A program made the position numbers and the translations under genes. From Cyanophora paradoxa (Eukaryota > Glaucocystophyceae > Cyanophorales > Cyanophoraceae): a stretch of 64,000 nucleotides of DNA. This document shows, piece by piece, positions 39,836 through 51,262 of the stretch. Below the pieces are notes generated by a model. The model was not told the DNA's origin. It was given only the letters and a program-made list of their open reading frames with translations, and searched no databases. The stretch's first letter is position 1. Each line of letters begins with the position of its first letter. Location: positions 62,001 to 126,000 of the forward strand of contig QPMI01000709.1 in assembly GCA_004431415.1 (NCBI GenBank). The letters run 5' to 3'.

Positions 39836-42381
39836 TTACATTCGGTACACAGTATCTGTACCAGAGAAGAGGGGATTTCGCTCAAGAACAATGTACGTGG
39901 TCTCTTTTTCCTCTGAAGAAGCTCTAGAGCACTTTTCCACATCGTCCGGGCTGCTGGCAAGTGGCTGGGAGCCTCGCCTCAGTCTTCTCCGTGGTTCATT
40001 GGCGCGACGCTTCATCACAAAGAAAATAGAGGCTGCCAGCAGCAACCCAGCAGCCAGCGCCAGCAAGATCCACCACCACTGAAACACTGAAAGCTGACGG
40101 TCAATTTTCGTGAAACCGAAATGAAATAATTTCCCGCACCCATTTGGTCATTTGCGGAAGGCGTGGCTGGACGGAACAGCACACGAAAATAGATCGGCAG
40201 AAGTGCTGGCAGCTTTACACTTTCAGCAGTCATTGCAAAGAGCCGCTCCTGTTAGAACAGTTTAAATACATAAACAACTTAGGGAATAAAGGACGGCCGA
40301 CCTGAATTTCAAGAGCAGAGTCGGAGCCATCGACTGGCTTTACCTCGAACGTTATCAATGATGCATAGTCTGAGTCTGAGGTAAGCATCCGTGACCGCTT
40401 TAACGAAGTCTCCGATGCAGATATGCCGATGATTCGAAGGCGACCTGGATCTCTTTCCCTGAAATGACCATTCGGGTGCGTACATCAAAGCAAAAGGGAG
40501 TTTGGCAGATGTACTAACCAAGATGGCAAGATAGCTTCTGATATCTGTACTTGAAGAGAGCCCGCAGGGATGCTTCGAAGGGAACTGAGCTGCATGCGAA
40601 GCCTCAACTTCCCCTCCACAACTGAGCAACATGTCAATCTCTGATGGCATACTCGGATTTGAAAAACTGAAATGGTGCAAACCCCATCCTTCTCCCTGGA
40701 CATCTACACAGGAGATGCAGACCCCTCCACCGGCAGATGGTGGAGCAGCTGTTGGCTGGATTTGTGGAAGTGATGGTGACGACAAGGGAGATGGCAAGGG
40801 CGCTGGACTTGAACCAGAAGATGTTGGTGATGGTAAGGAGGTGGTCGGAGTCGGTGATGGCAAGGCAGCAGTCAGAGTTGGTATACGTAGTGGTACCGGT
40901 GATGATGTTGGCGTGACTGATGCATTGACAACAGGCAGCTGAATGTCAGGAGCTGCGATGGGAGATGGGTTGGGGGATAATGGGTCCGGGCTGGGCAAAA
41001 ACAAGACTGCAGGGGTTGGGCTGGGGGAGACTGTTGGGGCTGGGCTGGGAGACGAGAAATTCGCCGAAGATGGGCTAGGGCTGGGAGACGAGGAGAAATT
41101 CGCCGAAGATGGGCTAGGGCTGGGTGAGCTGGGTTGTGGAGTGGGCGAAACAGGAGCGCTAGTTGGCAATGGGATTGGAAAAACGCTTGGAGTTGGCCTG
41201 ATTCCAAAAAGCAAGGGAGGCGATGGGGAAGGGGGCGGTTGTCCCACACATGATATCACAAAGTGCTGCTCTACTATTGCAGGTTTTGACGAGTGCTGTG
41301 AGGAGACATCCCACGAGACAGTTATGTTTTTCTCCGGATCTGAAGAAGATGTGCTTCCACAAGAGGCAACTGCTGAGATAGAGCAGAGAGTCTCACAAGA
41401 CGACCCCTGGACAATCACTTGGCTGCGGACGCCTCTGATGTCAGCCACTGCACTAGATGCAACAGACACAAAAGCACATATTACCCGTCGTGGATGCTGC
41501 AGACAGAGTCCGTGAAATGAAAATTCAGAGATGCCAGTGCGGAACTTCGGAACCGAACCTGCAGACTAGAGAGACTCACTGTCAGGGATGGAAAAACTAA
41601 AAGCGCTAGAAAAAAAAGTACGAACGTGCGAGAGCCGAGAACATGCAAAGCGCCATTGAGCATTCGCCCGTCAGCAACGTAGCTGGTGTCCGACAAGGCG
41701 TTGCCAGGGCTCTCGGGCAACGAGAGTCTCGCCCATGATGTATCTAACGAATTTTAGAAAAGAGATCTTGTTGAATTGTATTATTAGCTCACCGAGGGCC
41801 AGCTCAACTCCACTGTGCCAGCCCTGAAAGAAGTCGGCAGAAAAGATTCCGATCGCAGCGAAAACTGGACCATCACATAGATCCGCCACGTCAATAACGA
41901 TGCCTACTTCGAGCAATGCTCCTGGTGCGACGGAGAAATCCATCGACGCCGTATGCCCCGAGGTCTCTAACGTCCTCAAAGTGGATCCGTACGGCACCTC
42001 CACTCCAGCGATGGGCACTGTCGGATCCCACTGTGCATATGTCACACGCGCTGTTTCGTCTCCGACGTTCTTAAACGTCGCGAGCACGGCCACCTGGGCG
42101 TGGGTCAATTAGAACGAGCGCCGCATTCATCTGGTTGCCGGCGTGCACCCGCGTTGTCAACCCGGGCTGGGCTCTCCTGCCACGGTCCTCGAAGTCCGGC
42201 CAGCTCCAAATCCAGGACTCGAAACTCCCACTCGTGGCGTCTGCCTCCAAGCAGACCAGGGCAGGTTCACCTGTGCAAGATTGAGCGGATGGCAAGGAGG
42301 AGCGCATCAGCGCCATCCACCTCCAACCCGAAACGAAAGGAACAGAAGAGTCACTGCAAATATGGCCGCGCCGAGCTGCAT
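39836..42381 (-). CDS. Secreted/type I membrane protein with Pro-Ser-rich spacer (pherophorin-like layout)
   Basis: I do not recognise an orthologue. The start MQLGAAIFAVTLLFLSFRVG is a clear signal peptide. A first ectodomain of about 250 residues, rich in beta strands, includes WIWSWPDFEDRG, ATFKNVGDETARVTYAQWD and VAPGALLEVGIVIDVADL. It leads to a spacer of about 170 residues made of SPSPSP, SSANFSSPSP and similar units (about 40760-41250). A second ectodomain has GVCISCVDVQGEGWG, VEGKLRLRMQLSS, GRLRIIGISASE and ASLITFEVKPVDGSDS. A transmembrane helix WWWILLALAAGLLLAASIFF (40020-40085) precedes a basic stop-transfer stretch and a tail ending NPLFSGTDTVYRM. Volvocine pherophorins share the domain-spacer-domain plan but lack such an anchor. 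A cell-wall-linked receptor or adhesin is inferred. A 22-nt gap at 42094-42115 is needed to keep the frame. Confidence 0.65.
42094..42115 (-). other. Candidate 22-nt intron in the surface-protein gene
   Basis: Removing these 22 nt, which start with GT and end with AG on the minus strand, joins AGNQMNAAL to VAVLATFKNVGDE in frame. The segment contains CTAAT, a possible branch point. Other introns here are 43 nt or longer, so a sequencing indel is the main alternative. Confidence 0.4.
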
Positions 42382-43073
42382 GCGCTCCTTGGCCGCTTAG
42401 GGGTTTGGGCAAGAGCGCTGAACTGGACGAGCTCGAACGATCTATTACTCAGGGTTGGTGCAGTATTTACTGTCTGTCTATAGAGAGCGCTTGCAGAAGC
42501 ACGCCTCCAGCTGCAGCGTGAACAATTTTGGTGGAACGTGAACGTCTCGAGCCACGCAGCGCCGAGGTTTGACACCAAGCTGATATAAAAGACTAGCTCA
42601 GGGCGCACGCGGCTGCAGGCGCGTCGCTATGTGCTGCGAGCGCTGCCGTTGGGAGGCTGCAAGTGCTGCGAGCGCTGCACTTCGGCCGCTGCAGGGGCTG
42701 TGGCGCGGCCAGGGGTGGTATCTACGTCTAACTTTAACAGATAAGCGCTCGGTGCGTTCGGCGCGGCGGCGGAGCGCAAGCGGCATCATGTTGAAAAGTG
42801 GGGGGAGGTATCAATAGGGGGTAGGCGAAAGTGCGTTTTTTGAGCGGGTCGGGGTCAGCTCGCAAACGCGGCCACCGCCCGCCCTCTTGCCGGCAGTCGG
42901 CGCGTGTTACACCCAGCTGAACCAGCCAGCACCTCGTCGGGCGTGTCTTCAGCCAGCTTAGCTCGCCGCCACCCTGGCCGCGGCTGCAGCGCCGCGGGCG
43001 CGTGCTAGAGTGCTCTAGACGTTTCAGACAAAGCTTCCGCAGGACCGGACCTTGTTAGCTAAGCAGGCGCGCA
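42382..43073. other. Divergent intergenic region, surface protein / IFT121
   Basis: These 692 bp separate two start codons. A plus-strand TATA-like word (GATATAAAAG) lies near 42581-42590. A 33-bp direct repeat of GTGCTGCGAGCGCTGC occurs at about 42630-42680. Both promoters are expected here; nothing coding is supported. Confidence 0.45.
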
Positions 43074-46000
43074 ATGTTCGTGTACTTGTCCAAGAAGGTG
43101 CTGAAGTCCTCTGCCGCCCACCGCCCGCCGCTGGAGCGCGTGCTAACGCGGGCTCGAAGATTGCCATTCCGAATGGCGTAAAGCTGCGTTGCGTGTCATG
43201 GAACACGGAGCAGGGGTCCGCCACGCCCCCACCTGCGTCGCCCCAGCAGCTAAAACGTGTGCAGGTGGATCGCATGCGGAGGAGACAATGGCTTGCTCAA
43301 GGTTCTCAAGCTCGAATCCGCCACGGGCAAAGAGGCAAAGGCGAAGGGAGCCGCGGCCAGCAACCTTTCGATGAACCAGACGCTCGAAGGCCACAACGGT
43401 GCTTCTAGTTTAATCGCGTCCCTATATGCACTGACCTGCCTACGCATGCAGGCTCCGTCATGTGTGTGACGTGGAACGAAAACTTCAGGAAGTTAACAAC
43501 GAGTGACCAGTACGGCTTGATCATCGTGTGGATGCTGCACAAGGGAATGTGGTTCGAGGAGATGATCAACAATCGTAATAAGAGCGTTGTTCGCGATATG
43601 AAGTGGACGTCCGATGGCCAGAAAATTTGCATCGTTTATGAAGATGGTCCGGGATAAGTTTTACACTGTGTCTTGCAGGTGATGCCGTGTGTTGAATTCC
43701 GTATTCTACAGGTGCTGTCATTGTCGGCTCGGTTGATGGCAACAGGCTCTGGGGCAAGGAGCTGAAGGTCAATCTCTTTTTGGTGGAATGGTCTCCTGAC
43801 GGCCGGAACATTCTTTTCGTAACCATGGATGGTGAAGTGCATGTTTACGACAATATGGGGAATTTCATTGTGCGCTTTCTTGATACTATCTGTGGTCCTT
43901 GTTTTCACCACTCGCCTTCCAGTCGAGGATAACCTTGTTTCCGGATGACACGAACCAAAAAGGAGGCGCCAAAATCGTTGGGATTGACTGGTATGTGCCC
44001 TTCATTTGCTTCGGATTTGTGTTCTCATTGTAGCAGGTACGATGGCGCTGAGGGCTATGCTGATGCAAGTGCTCCATCAATGGCTGTTTGCTTTGAGAAT
44101 GGAAGAGTTCAGCTGCTCCGGCAGGAAACAGATGACAGTACGTGGGTGCCTCGATTGCTTGTGCTTGTTTTAAAATCCAGTGCAGAACCCGTCATTATCG
44201 ACACGGGAATGCGCACATCGAGAGTCAAATGGAACTCTGCCGGGACTGTGCTTGCTGTCTGTGGCCAACAGACTACCTCGGGTCAGAGTGGCGAGGCGAG
44301 AGATGTCAGTATGGTGCAGTTTTTCTCTCCCATGGGCCAGGTACCATGCTTTTCTCAGCCAGGTGAATTGACACGGAATTTGCATTTGCTAACGTGCCCT
44401 GGTGCCAGCATCTCCGTACCTTGAAGGTGCCTGCACCTGGTGGCAGTGGAATTTCGGCTCTCTCTTGGGAAGGGGGCGGTTTGCGCATTGCCCTTGCTGT
44501 CGATTCATACATCTACTTCGCCAACATACGCCCGGACTACAAGTGGGGCTACTTCAACAAGACCCTTGTTTATGCCTTCAACAAGCCTGATCGGCCAGAG
44601 CACTGCGTCATTTTCTGGGATACGAAGACGGATGAGAGATACGTGAAGTACGTAAAGAAGCTGATTGCTATCCAAGCTGCTGGCGAGCACTGCGTGTTAG
44701 CAACGAAGGCCGATGATGCATCTGGACAGTGCGTCTGTTCTTGCTTTCTTTTAGCTTCGATCCCAATCGTGTCTTGGCCAGGCACATTCTCATCTTGTGC
44801 AACGCAATCGGAAGCCCTGTCGATTCGAAGTACATTGATGTTGAGCCAATCTACATCAGCATGACGCCATACCACGTGACTGTCGCATCGGAGGATACTG
44901 TGTATGTGTGGCAGTACCGCACTGTTCTGTCGAAATTAACCAGCGTAGACAACTCAGTCTCTGGTTCGAGGTTGCTGTCTTGGCTCGCCTGCTTATCCTT
45001 CTTTGACACCTGCTTTTCCAGGTGCGGGTGCTGCATTGAGGCGCAAGGAGGGTCGTGAGAGGGTGTTCCACATTGACGATGTCCCGTCCTCCTCTTCAAC
45101 TGCTGCCCAGTATCGGAAACCCGATGTCCCCACCAATGACCCCATTTGCTGTCTCTCGTCGTCCGACAAGGTGCTGCTTGTAGTTAGAGACTCTGGTGCC
45201 ATGCACAAGTGCGCTCTCGATTAACTGCTGTCGTTCTGAGCATCATAGCACTGAGCTCGTGTTGTCTGAACAGATACACACTCCCTCACATTTCCCTGGA
45301 TTCCAAGAGCTCTCTGAAATGCCGCCCCCAAATGATCTCAGTCAACTGCAATTCTACAAGGATTTCAATCATCGATGTCAATGGCGTTCTCACATTCTTT
45401 GACTTGGAGCCAAATCAAGGTGGTCAGAAGGTACTTTGTTGCTGGAGTACTCATTTTTTTATTGTGCCATAATAGTCTGGGCAGGTGTCAGAGGCTGTTG
45501 CAAGCTTCGAGCGCAAGGATGTGTGGGACATGAAATGGGCCGATGACAATCCAGAGCTCTTTGCCATGATGGAGAAGACTCGCATGTACATTTTCCGTGG
45601 CTTAGAACCTGAGGAGAATGTGTAAGCCCTCCCTTTGCTTTGACTTTGGCTTCGTCCAGTTCAGCGGCATGTGCAGGGTTTCCTCCGCATATCTATGCGG
45701 TTTCAATAACCTCAAAATCAAGACTGTTCTAATGGATGACATCATGCGTGCCCCGGAGCACCCTGAGAAGGACTGTGTGGTGAAGTTCGAAACCAAGTCC
45801 CTTCGTGACACCAGGGGTTTGCAAAATGCACCTGCCATCATTCCGGTTTTCCTGATTCGGTTGCAGAGATGCTGTCGACCATTAACCTGAAGGACGCCTA
45901 CCAGTTCGTGGAGGACAACCCGCACCCCCGCTTGTGGAGGCTTCTTGCCGAAGCAGCCCTGAAGCAGCTGAACTTTGCTATCGCCGATAAGGCGTTTGTT

Positions 46001-47911
46001 CGGTGCCAAGATTATCAGGGCATTCAGTTCGTCAAGCGATTGAGGTTGCTTGACGTGCGTGACACCAATTCTTCACCAGTAAAGTACTTTTCATGCCCTC
46101 TGCAGGACAAGGTGAAGCAGCGTGCAGAGGTGGCAGCCTACTTCAAGCAGTTTGATGAAGCCGAGCAGTTGTATAGGGACATAGACCGCAAAGATCTTGC
46201 GATTGAGCTACGGATGCGACTTGGAGACTGGTTCCGTGTTGTACAGCTCGTTCAAAGTGGAGGTGGCGATGATAGCTTGCTCTTGACGGCCTGGAACAAG
46301 ATTGGCGACTACTATGCAGACCGCCAAAAATGGTTGATATTTCTCTCTGCATCCTTCCAGCTGGTGTATGCATTGCTAACCTATTCCACGTGCAGGAGCA
46401 AGGCAGTCAGCTACTACTCCCAAGCAAAGAATGCAGACAAGCTAATTGAATGCTACTACATTCTTGAGGACTACCAGGGGCTGGAGAAGCTCATCCCCGC
46501 ACTGCCAGAGAATTCACCAATGCTTAATGTAAGTTCTTGATCGTTTTGTGTGTAATCAAGAGCTCACCCCGATTGTCTTTCAGAATGTTGGTGAGAAGTT
46601 CCAGTCGGTGGGCATGTGTGAACAGGCAGTTGCAGCCTTCATGCGAGGTGGAAATGTGAAGGCAGCAATCGATTGCTGCATCCTACTCAACAATGTCTGC
46701 TGTTCTGTTTTATGCTTTTGTGTTGTTTCGCACTAACAAACACGCATCAGTGGGATAAAGGTGTTGAGCTTGCAGAGAAGCACGACTTCGGCCAAATCGA
46801 GGGCCTCCTCACCAAGTATGCGTCTCATTTGCTCGAGAAACAAAAGATAATCCAGGCTGTGGAGCTGTACCGGAAGGCAAACCGTCACATGGATGCTGCC
46901 CGGCTCCTGGTTCAGGTGAGAAACTCTTCTACTCGTCGCCGTGGCCCTACAATTGAAGTCAATGCAGCTGGGCAAGCAAACAGCTTCCACCAAGGTCAAC
47001 CCATTGCGTGCAAAGAAACTTTATGTCCTTGCAGCCATGGAGATGGACCGCTACAAGCGGAAGATGCTCGACAGCCAAATGCAAGATGGCTTTCACACAG
47101 TGCGCGCTGTGGCTTTCTGTGCATTTTCTGCATCCTAATCAGCGCGCAGCAAATGGCTCTCGACTCCTTAATGGCTGTGGACAAAAGCATTGTTGCAGCT
47201 GGCGACAGGCAGCTGGACTCACCGTGGAAGGGTGCAGAGGCGTTGCATTTTTATCTCCTTGCTCAAAGGCAGTTGTATGAAGGATATATTGATGCGGCCA
47301 TGCGAACTGTGCAATCCCGCTCTCTCCTTGGTTTACCTGCCACTCACAAGTCTGCAGGCCCTGCGCCTTCGCGAGTACGAGGACATTCTTGATGCAGTTG
47401 ACATCTATGCTCTCATTGCCATCGCTGCATTCTACAACAAGCACTACGGGCAGTGCTCAAAGGCCTTTATCAAGCTGGAGAACCTTGATGAACTCCCTCA
47501 GGCCCGCAGAAAGCAGTTCGAGGACCTTGCCCTCGCAATCTTCACTAGGTTCACCCGCCTCCTGTTTTTCATTCCAATCAGTTGTACTAAGAAGATACTT
47601 GCAGGTTCCCCCCTCAGGATCCGCGGGCTCGCCTCATGCCTTGCCCTCAGTGCGACAAAGACGTCCCAGACTACACGACAACATGTGACTGTGGTGCCAA
47701 GTTCGACCCCTGTATAGCCACTGGCCGGAGCATAGTTGGAGGGTCAGGTGCCAAGAAAGCAGCAGATGCAAGCAGCCGAATTTTCACATGCAAGGTCTGC
47801 AAGCACAAGGCATACGAACAAGATATGCGCGGCCAAACCTACTGCCCCCTGTGTCACTCACCCTTTTCGTCCCACCCCTTATCGTCATCTGTTGCAGACG
47901 GACTATACTGA
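43074..47911 (+). CDS. WDR35: IFT121/WDR35, core subunit of intraflagellar transport complex A
   Basis: IFT-A moves cargo back from the ciliary tip and admits membrane proteins to cilia. The start MFVYLSKK followed by [15 protein letters not shown] is the family N-terminus. WD40 propeller segments follow: [82 protein letters not shown] and [13 protein letters not shown]. The solenoid shows [91 protein letters not shown] and [12 protein letters not shown]. The C-terminal zinc part is [31 protein letters not shown] and YCPLCHSP. About 20 introns were seen. The last residues after the final zinc motif are uncertain because a short 3' intron is possible. Confidence 0.94.
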
Positions 47912-47947
47912 TCTAAAACCGTCCATGCAATGCAAACACTGATCTCT

Positions 47948-48003
47948 ATATCAACAACCGTGATGCCATGATAGCTTGGAGCCCGACAGCCCAGCGGGCC
48001 GAA
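47948..48003 (+). repeat. Dispersed repeat B, copy 2
   Basis: It carries TCAACAACCGTGATGCCATG, then ATAGCTTGGAGCCCGACAGC and CGGGCC. This matches 39325-39395 with one internal indel. Confidence 0.65.
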
Positions 48004-48035
48004 ACGGGAGATTCACCGATTGACTGAGTTGTGTC

Positions 48036-48075
48036 CAGCATAGACACGCGATGTCCGCTAGCAGCTAGCTAGCTC
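48036..48075 (+). repeat. Dispersed repeat A, copy 2
   Basis: TAGACACGCGATGTCCGCTA then GCAGCTAGCTAGC. It is related to 38537-38575, and both copies lie just beyond gene 3' ends. Confidence 0.6.
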
Positions 48076-48638
48076 AGCTGCCCTGCCCTGCCCAGCTGCA
48101 GCCCATCAACCAAAGTAAATTGGGGGGGTGTAACAGTCAAAATCGAAATCAAAGTGCCGTGTCCTGCTGCAGTGCCATGGCCAGTCTGAGTGCAGCGCGC
48201 GGAGTTCGACTTCGCGATGAACTTGCAATTGGGGCCGCGGGCGTGAAACTTGAAATCAGCAACGAAGTCAAAAGCACCATGAGCCCCTGCCAGGCTGAGC
48301 CGCTGATCATGAGCTGCCAGTTCGACTGAGTCACGTGAACTCAGTGAAATCCAAACTTGAAACTGAAATCCCGGAGTCCTATCGTAGTATCGTGATCGCC
48401 CCGGGCCCTAGATTCGATGATCATAGCAAGTTCTATGCAAGGGCTCGCTGAAGAAGTGACTCGGTCACTGTTCACAGTGACTCTTTGACTGCTTGGTGAG
48501 CGAAGGTACCCCAGCCGTCTGGGGGCACTGCGGGTAGCACTCCCTATGGCTTGAAATGTACAAATGTACAACATTTTGCCTAGCAAACATCATGTGTCGA
48601 GAAACGAATGTACAATGAGGACCGTCGGACTGGGATGC

Positions 48639-50326
48639 TCAAAAGAAGAGTTCCATGCACTGAGAGGCTGTTTGTTCCGAAGGGCAGTAACTGCACTTGA
48701 ACCTGGATGTGTTTCCTCGACTGAGCTTCAAAAGTGATTGCTTACAGATCACATGGCCACTGAAAAGGACACGTCAGGTTCTAGATTTGAATCAACTTTT
48801 GATTCTCGAAGGAAAAGCGAACCACGGGAGCATCATTGGAGGATTTTCGGCAGTGCTGTTCTCTCGAGAGACGGGGCATGCAAAGATCTGCGATCTCTCA
48901 GACTCTGAAACAGCAATAAACGAAGGAAGAAAGCTTGCAGAGTGGAAATGGAAGTCCTTTCCAAGCTCGATCTCCACAGGGAGCTGATCTGTAGGAGCCC
49001 ATTCCGCTGCTTTTCCTTGCATGACTGACGCCAATTTCAGAAGAGTCGGCAGAGCAATGCAACCAGCTGTGACACTGTTCGCAACGGTCAGATAAACATG
49101 AACTCGTGAATGAATGCCCGAGGGACGAACCTGAGCAGCAGTGGTGAGTCATGTGAAAGCCCTAGAAGGGCACAGCAGTCCCGAATAAATGCCACTGCTG
49201 CTTCCTCCCATTGATTGTGGTGAGAGCTTATCAGATCCGCGTAGGGCGAGGAATCCATTCGATGCATGAAAAGAAGACTAGCCATGAGTCTCTGGACCTC
49301 TGCGAGATGTATCACAAATAAAAACAGCTGCAGGAATGCACAGGCTTACTCGTCATTTGCGAAGATGCGAAGTCCTTGAAGTGCATTCGAGCATATGCAA
49401 GAGCTGCAATGCCCGGTTTTAGACAGCTAGAGAGCTGTCAGCGTGAAAAAGGAAAAGACCTTCTTGTTTCGACCCCTTCACAACATGGTGAACAAACTGA
49501 AGTCGATGAAGCTTAAACTCGAGATCACTTCCGCGTCGCTGAAGCTGCTCTCGGTGCCGCTTGGCCCATCTACTGGGACTTCAGCACAAGTCAACACAAT
49601 TAAAATCACAAGGGGCACACTGTATCGCGGGTTGAAGGTTGTGATCCCTGATCGCGCTGAGGATCTGGTGCCTGCAATACGCCGCAATTAGAATTTCATG
49701 AATGAGTTGAGCGCACTCTAGCATGTGAAGCACTCGCATTTCGACGAAGGGGCTCTGCTTTTCGTCCGTCAACGATAGGCCAACCTCCTGTGACGCAGGT
49801 GAGCGCAAAATCACCGTTTCCCTCGACCCTTTACCTCAGCGTAGGCTTTCCCGAGCTGGAAGCGCCCCATTCGGAAGAAGTGCTGTGCGATGATGGTGTT
49901 AAGGAGCTGGACATCGAATGTCTGAGGCTTCGACGCTTTTCCGCAGTCTGGGTGAAGAGACTGCGCCAAGCCGATAGATTAGTATGGAACTAACGGCCGC
50001 ACGCGGCGTAGCGCACCTTGTCAATCACTTTTGAGAGCTTGGACGCCGCAGCTTGCGTGTCCTTGGCCTCTTGCAAAGCTGCCGACACGAGCGGCGGCAG
50101 CGATGAGCGAAGCTCACTAAGTACTGCATCTGCGGGCGCGTTGAGCCCCCGTCGTGGAAAAGCGGGTGCGTACGTGCGGACCGCAACTTTCTTGGGTGAC
50201 CGCGTCGCGCGCTCGAGTCAACACTGCAACCACTTCATCTACGATGCTCTCGACCTTGGCCGAGCCCGTTCTTTGCTTCTTCGCGGCCTTCTCGATCTCC
50301 TTCTCGAGGACCTCACCAGTTGACAT
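48639..50326 (-). CDS. RMND5: RMND5/GID2-type E3 ubiquitin ligase of the CTLH/GID complex
   Basis: RMND5/Gid2 is one of the two RING subunits of the CTLH/GID ubiquitin ligase. The N-terminal exon MSTGEVLEKEIEKAAKKQR joins over a 58-nt intron to VLSELRSSLPPLVSAALQEA, matching the coiled start of RMND5. The CRA part shows VQRLMASLLFMHRMDSSPYA and AAVAFIRDCCALLGLSHDSP. Then come QLPVEIELGKDFHFHS and the RING ACPVSRE, PPMMLPCGHVICKQSLLKL, FKCSYCPSEQ, ending CMELFF. The second zinc ligand of the first pair is Ser, as usual in the degenerate GID2-type RING. Introns lie throughout. The start is the first in-frame ATG, 92 bp from the inferred divergent RuvX start. Confidence 0.9.
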
Positions 50327-50418
50327 CGGCAAGGCTCAGCGGGCTGACCGGCGTTGTGGCGTTGTGCGCTGCTGCGCAAGCAACGAAAGCTGATTGCGCT
50401 GCAGACGGTCCCCCTCGA
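50327..50418. promoter_or_regulatory. Short divergent promoter region, RMND5 / RuvX
   Basis: About 92 bp separate the two proposed start codons. The RuvX start is inferred, so the true spacer may be longer or shorter. No TATA box is visible. Confidence 0.35.
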
Positions 50419-51236
50419 ATGCCTCGCCGGCACGCGCCACTACTTGTCTCCGCGCGCGCCGCTCAGCGCAGGCGTCGTACACGTCGCCGCAAGCGCCACT
50501 CGTTTTGAAGTGCGCCGCGCTGCTGACCTCAAAGCGCCGCCGATCAAGCTCAGAGCGCCGCCTTTTTTTTCTTCGGTCTGAGTACAGCGTTCTTTGGCTA
50601 GGGAGTCGAGCTCCGCAAGATCCGGTCAGCCAGCCAGGCACGCTGAAGCTCGTGCGTTCCGTCAGCCAGCTCGGGCGTCTGCTCCACCCTTCGCGCCGCC
50701 TGCTGGGGCTCGACGTCGGGGACCGGCGCCTTGGTCTAAGTGTCAGCAATCGGGAGCGCACGGTCGCGCGTCCGCTGGGCGTGCTTCTTCGCAGTTGGAG
50801 GAGCCACCAGCAGGCGAGCTACGCGCGCGACGAGGAGCGGGTGAGCGTGAAGCGCATCCGCCGCTTGCCGATCTCTCAGTTCCCTCGCGCGCGTACGCAG
50901 GCAATCGGGGCCGTTGCGAAGCTCGCCGTGCAGTACGATGCCCAAGCGCTTGTGGTGGGCCTACCTCTGACGCTCGACGGCGAGCTGGGCGACCAGGCGA
51001 TCAAGACGCAGCTCTTCGTGCGCAAGCTGCAGGTGAAGGGGATCGCGACAGAGTTCCTGTACTATACGGACGAGCGGTTCGTGTCGGAGGACGTGGAGGA
51101 CATGCTGATGGAGGGGATGGGGCGGAGCGGCCGCCTCGACTTCGACAGCGTCAAGGACTTCAAGGACATGTTTGAGGCGCAACATATCCTGCAGACGGTG
51201 CTCGACCAGCTCAATTACAGAGCAGATTCACATTAG
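50419..51236 (+). CDS. RuvX/YqgF-type Holliday-junction resolvase family protein, probably organellar
   Basis: Bacterial YqgF/RuvX is an RNase H-fold nuclease linked to recombination and rRNA maturation. The conserved core starts RRLLGLDVGDRRLGLSVSN (first catalytic Asp), continues RTVARPLGVLL, then VQYDAQALVVGLPLTLDGEL and FLYYTDERFVSEDVEDMLME (catalytic DER), and ends FEAQHILQTVLDQL. A 60-nt in-frame GT-AG intron (50841-50900) probably separates ARDEER from AIGAVAKL; removing it restores family spacing. The core frame has no ATG upstream. I propose an ATG at 50419 (MPRRHAPLLVSARAAQRRR) joined by an intron to TLKLVRSVSQLGRLL. The Arg/Ala-rich leader would suit a plastid or mitochondrial presequence. 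The start is weakly supported. The stop is 26 bp from the convergent gene's stop. Confidence 0.75.
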
Positions 51237-51262
51237 AGATTATATATGCACAATTGGAAACT

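Larger units (their letters stand above)
47912..48638. other. Repeat-bearing convergent intergenic region, IFT121 / RMND5
   Basis: These 727 bp hold both 3' UTRs and copies of dispersed repeats A and B. The plus frame at 48120-48329 has no recognisable features. Confidence 0.5.

Noticed and set aside
40943-41515. Gly/Asp-rich plus-strand frame of 190 codons
   Set aside because: It is the mirror of the Pro-Ser repeat region of the minus-strand surface protein; the repeats create the open frame.
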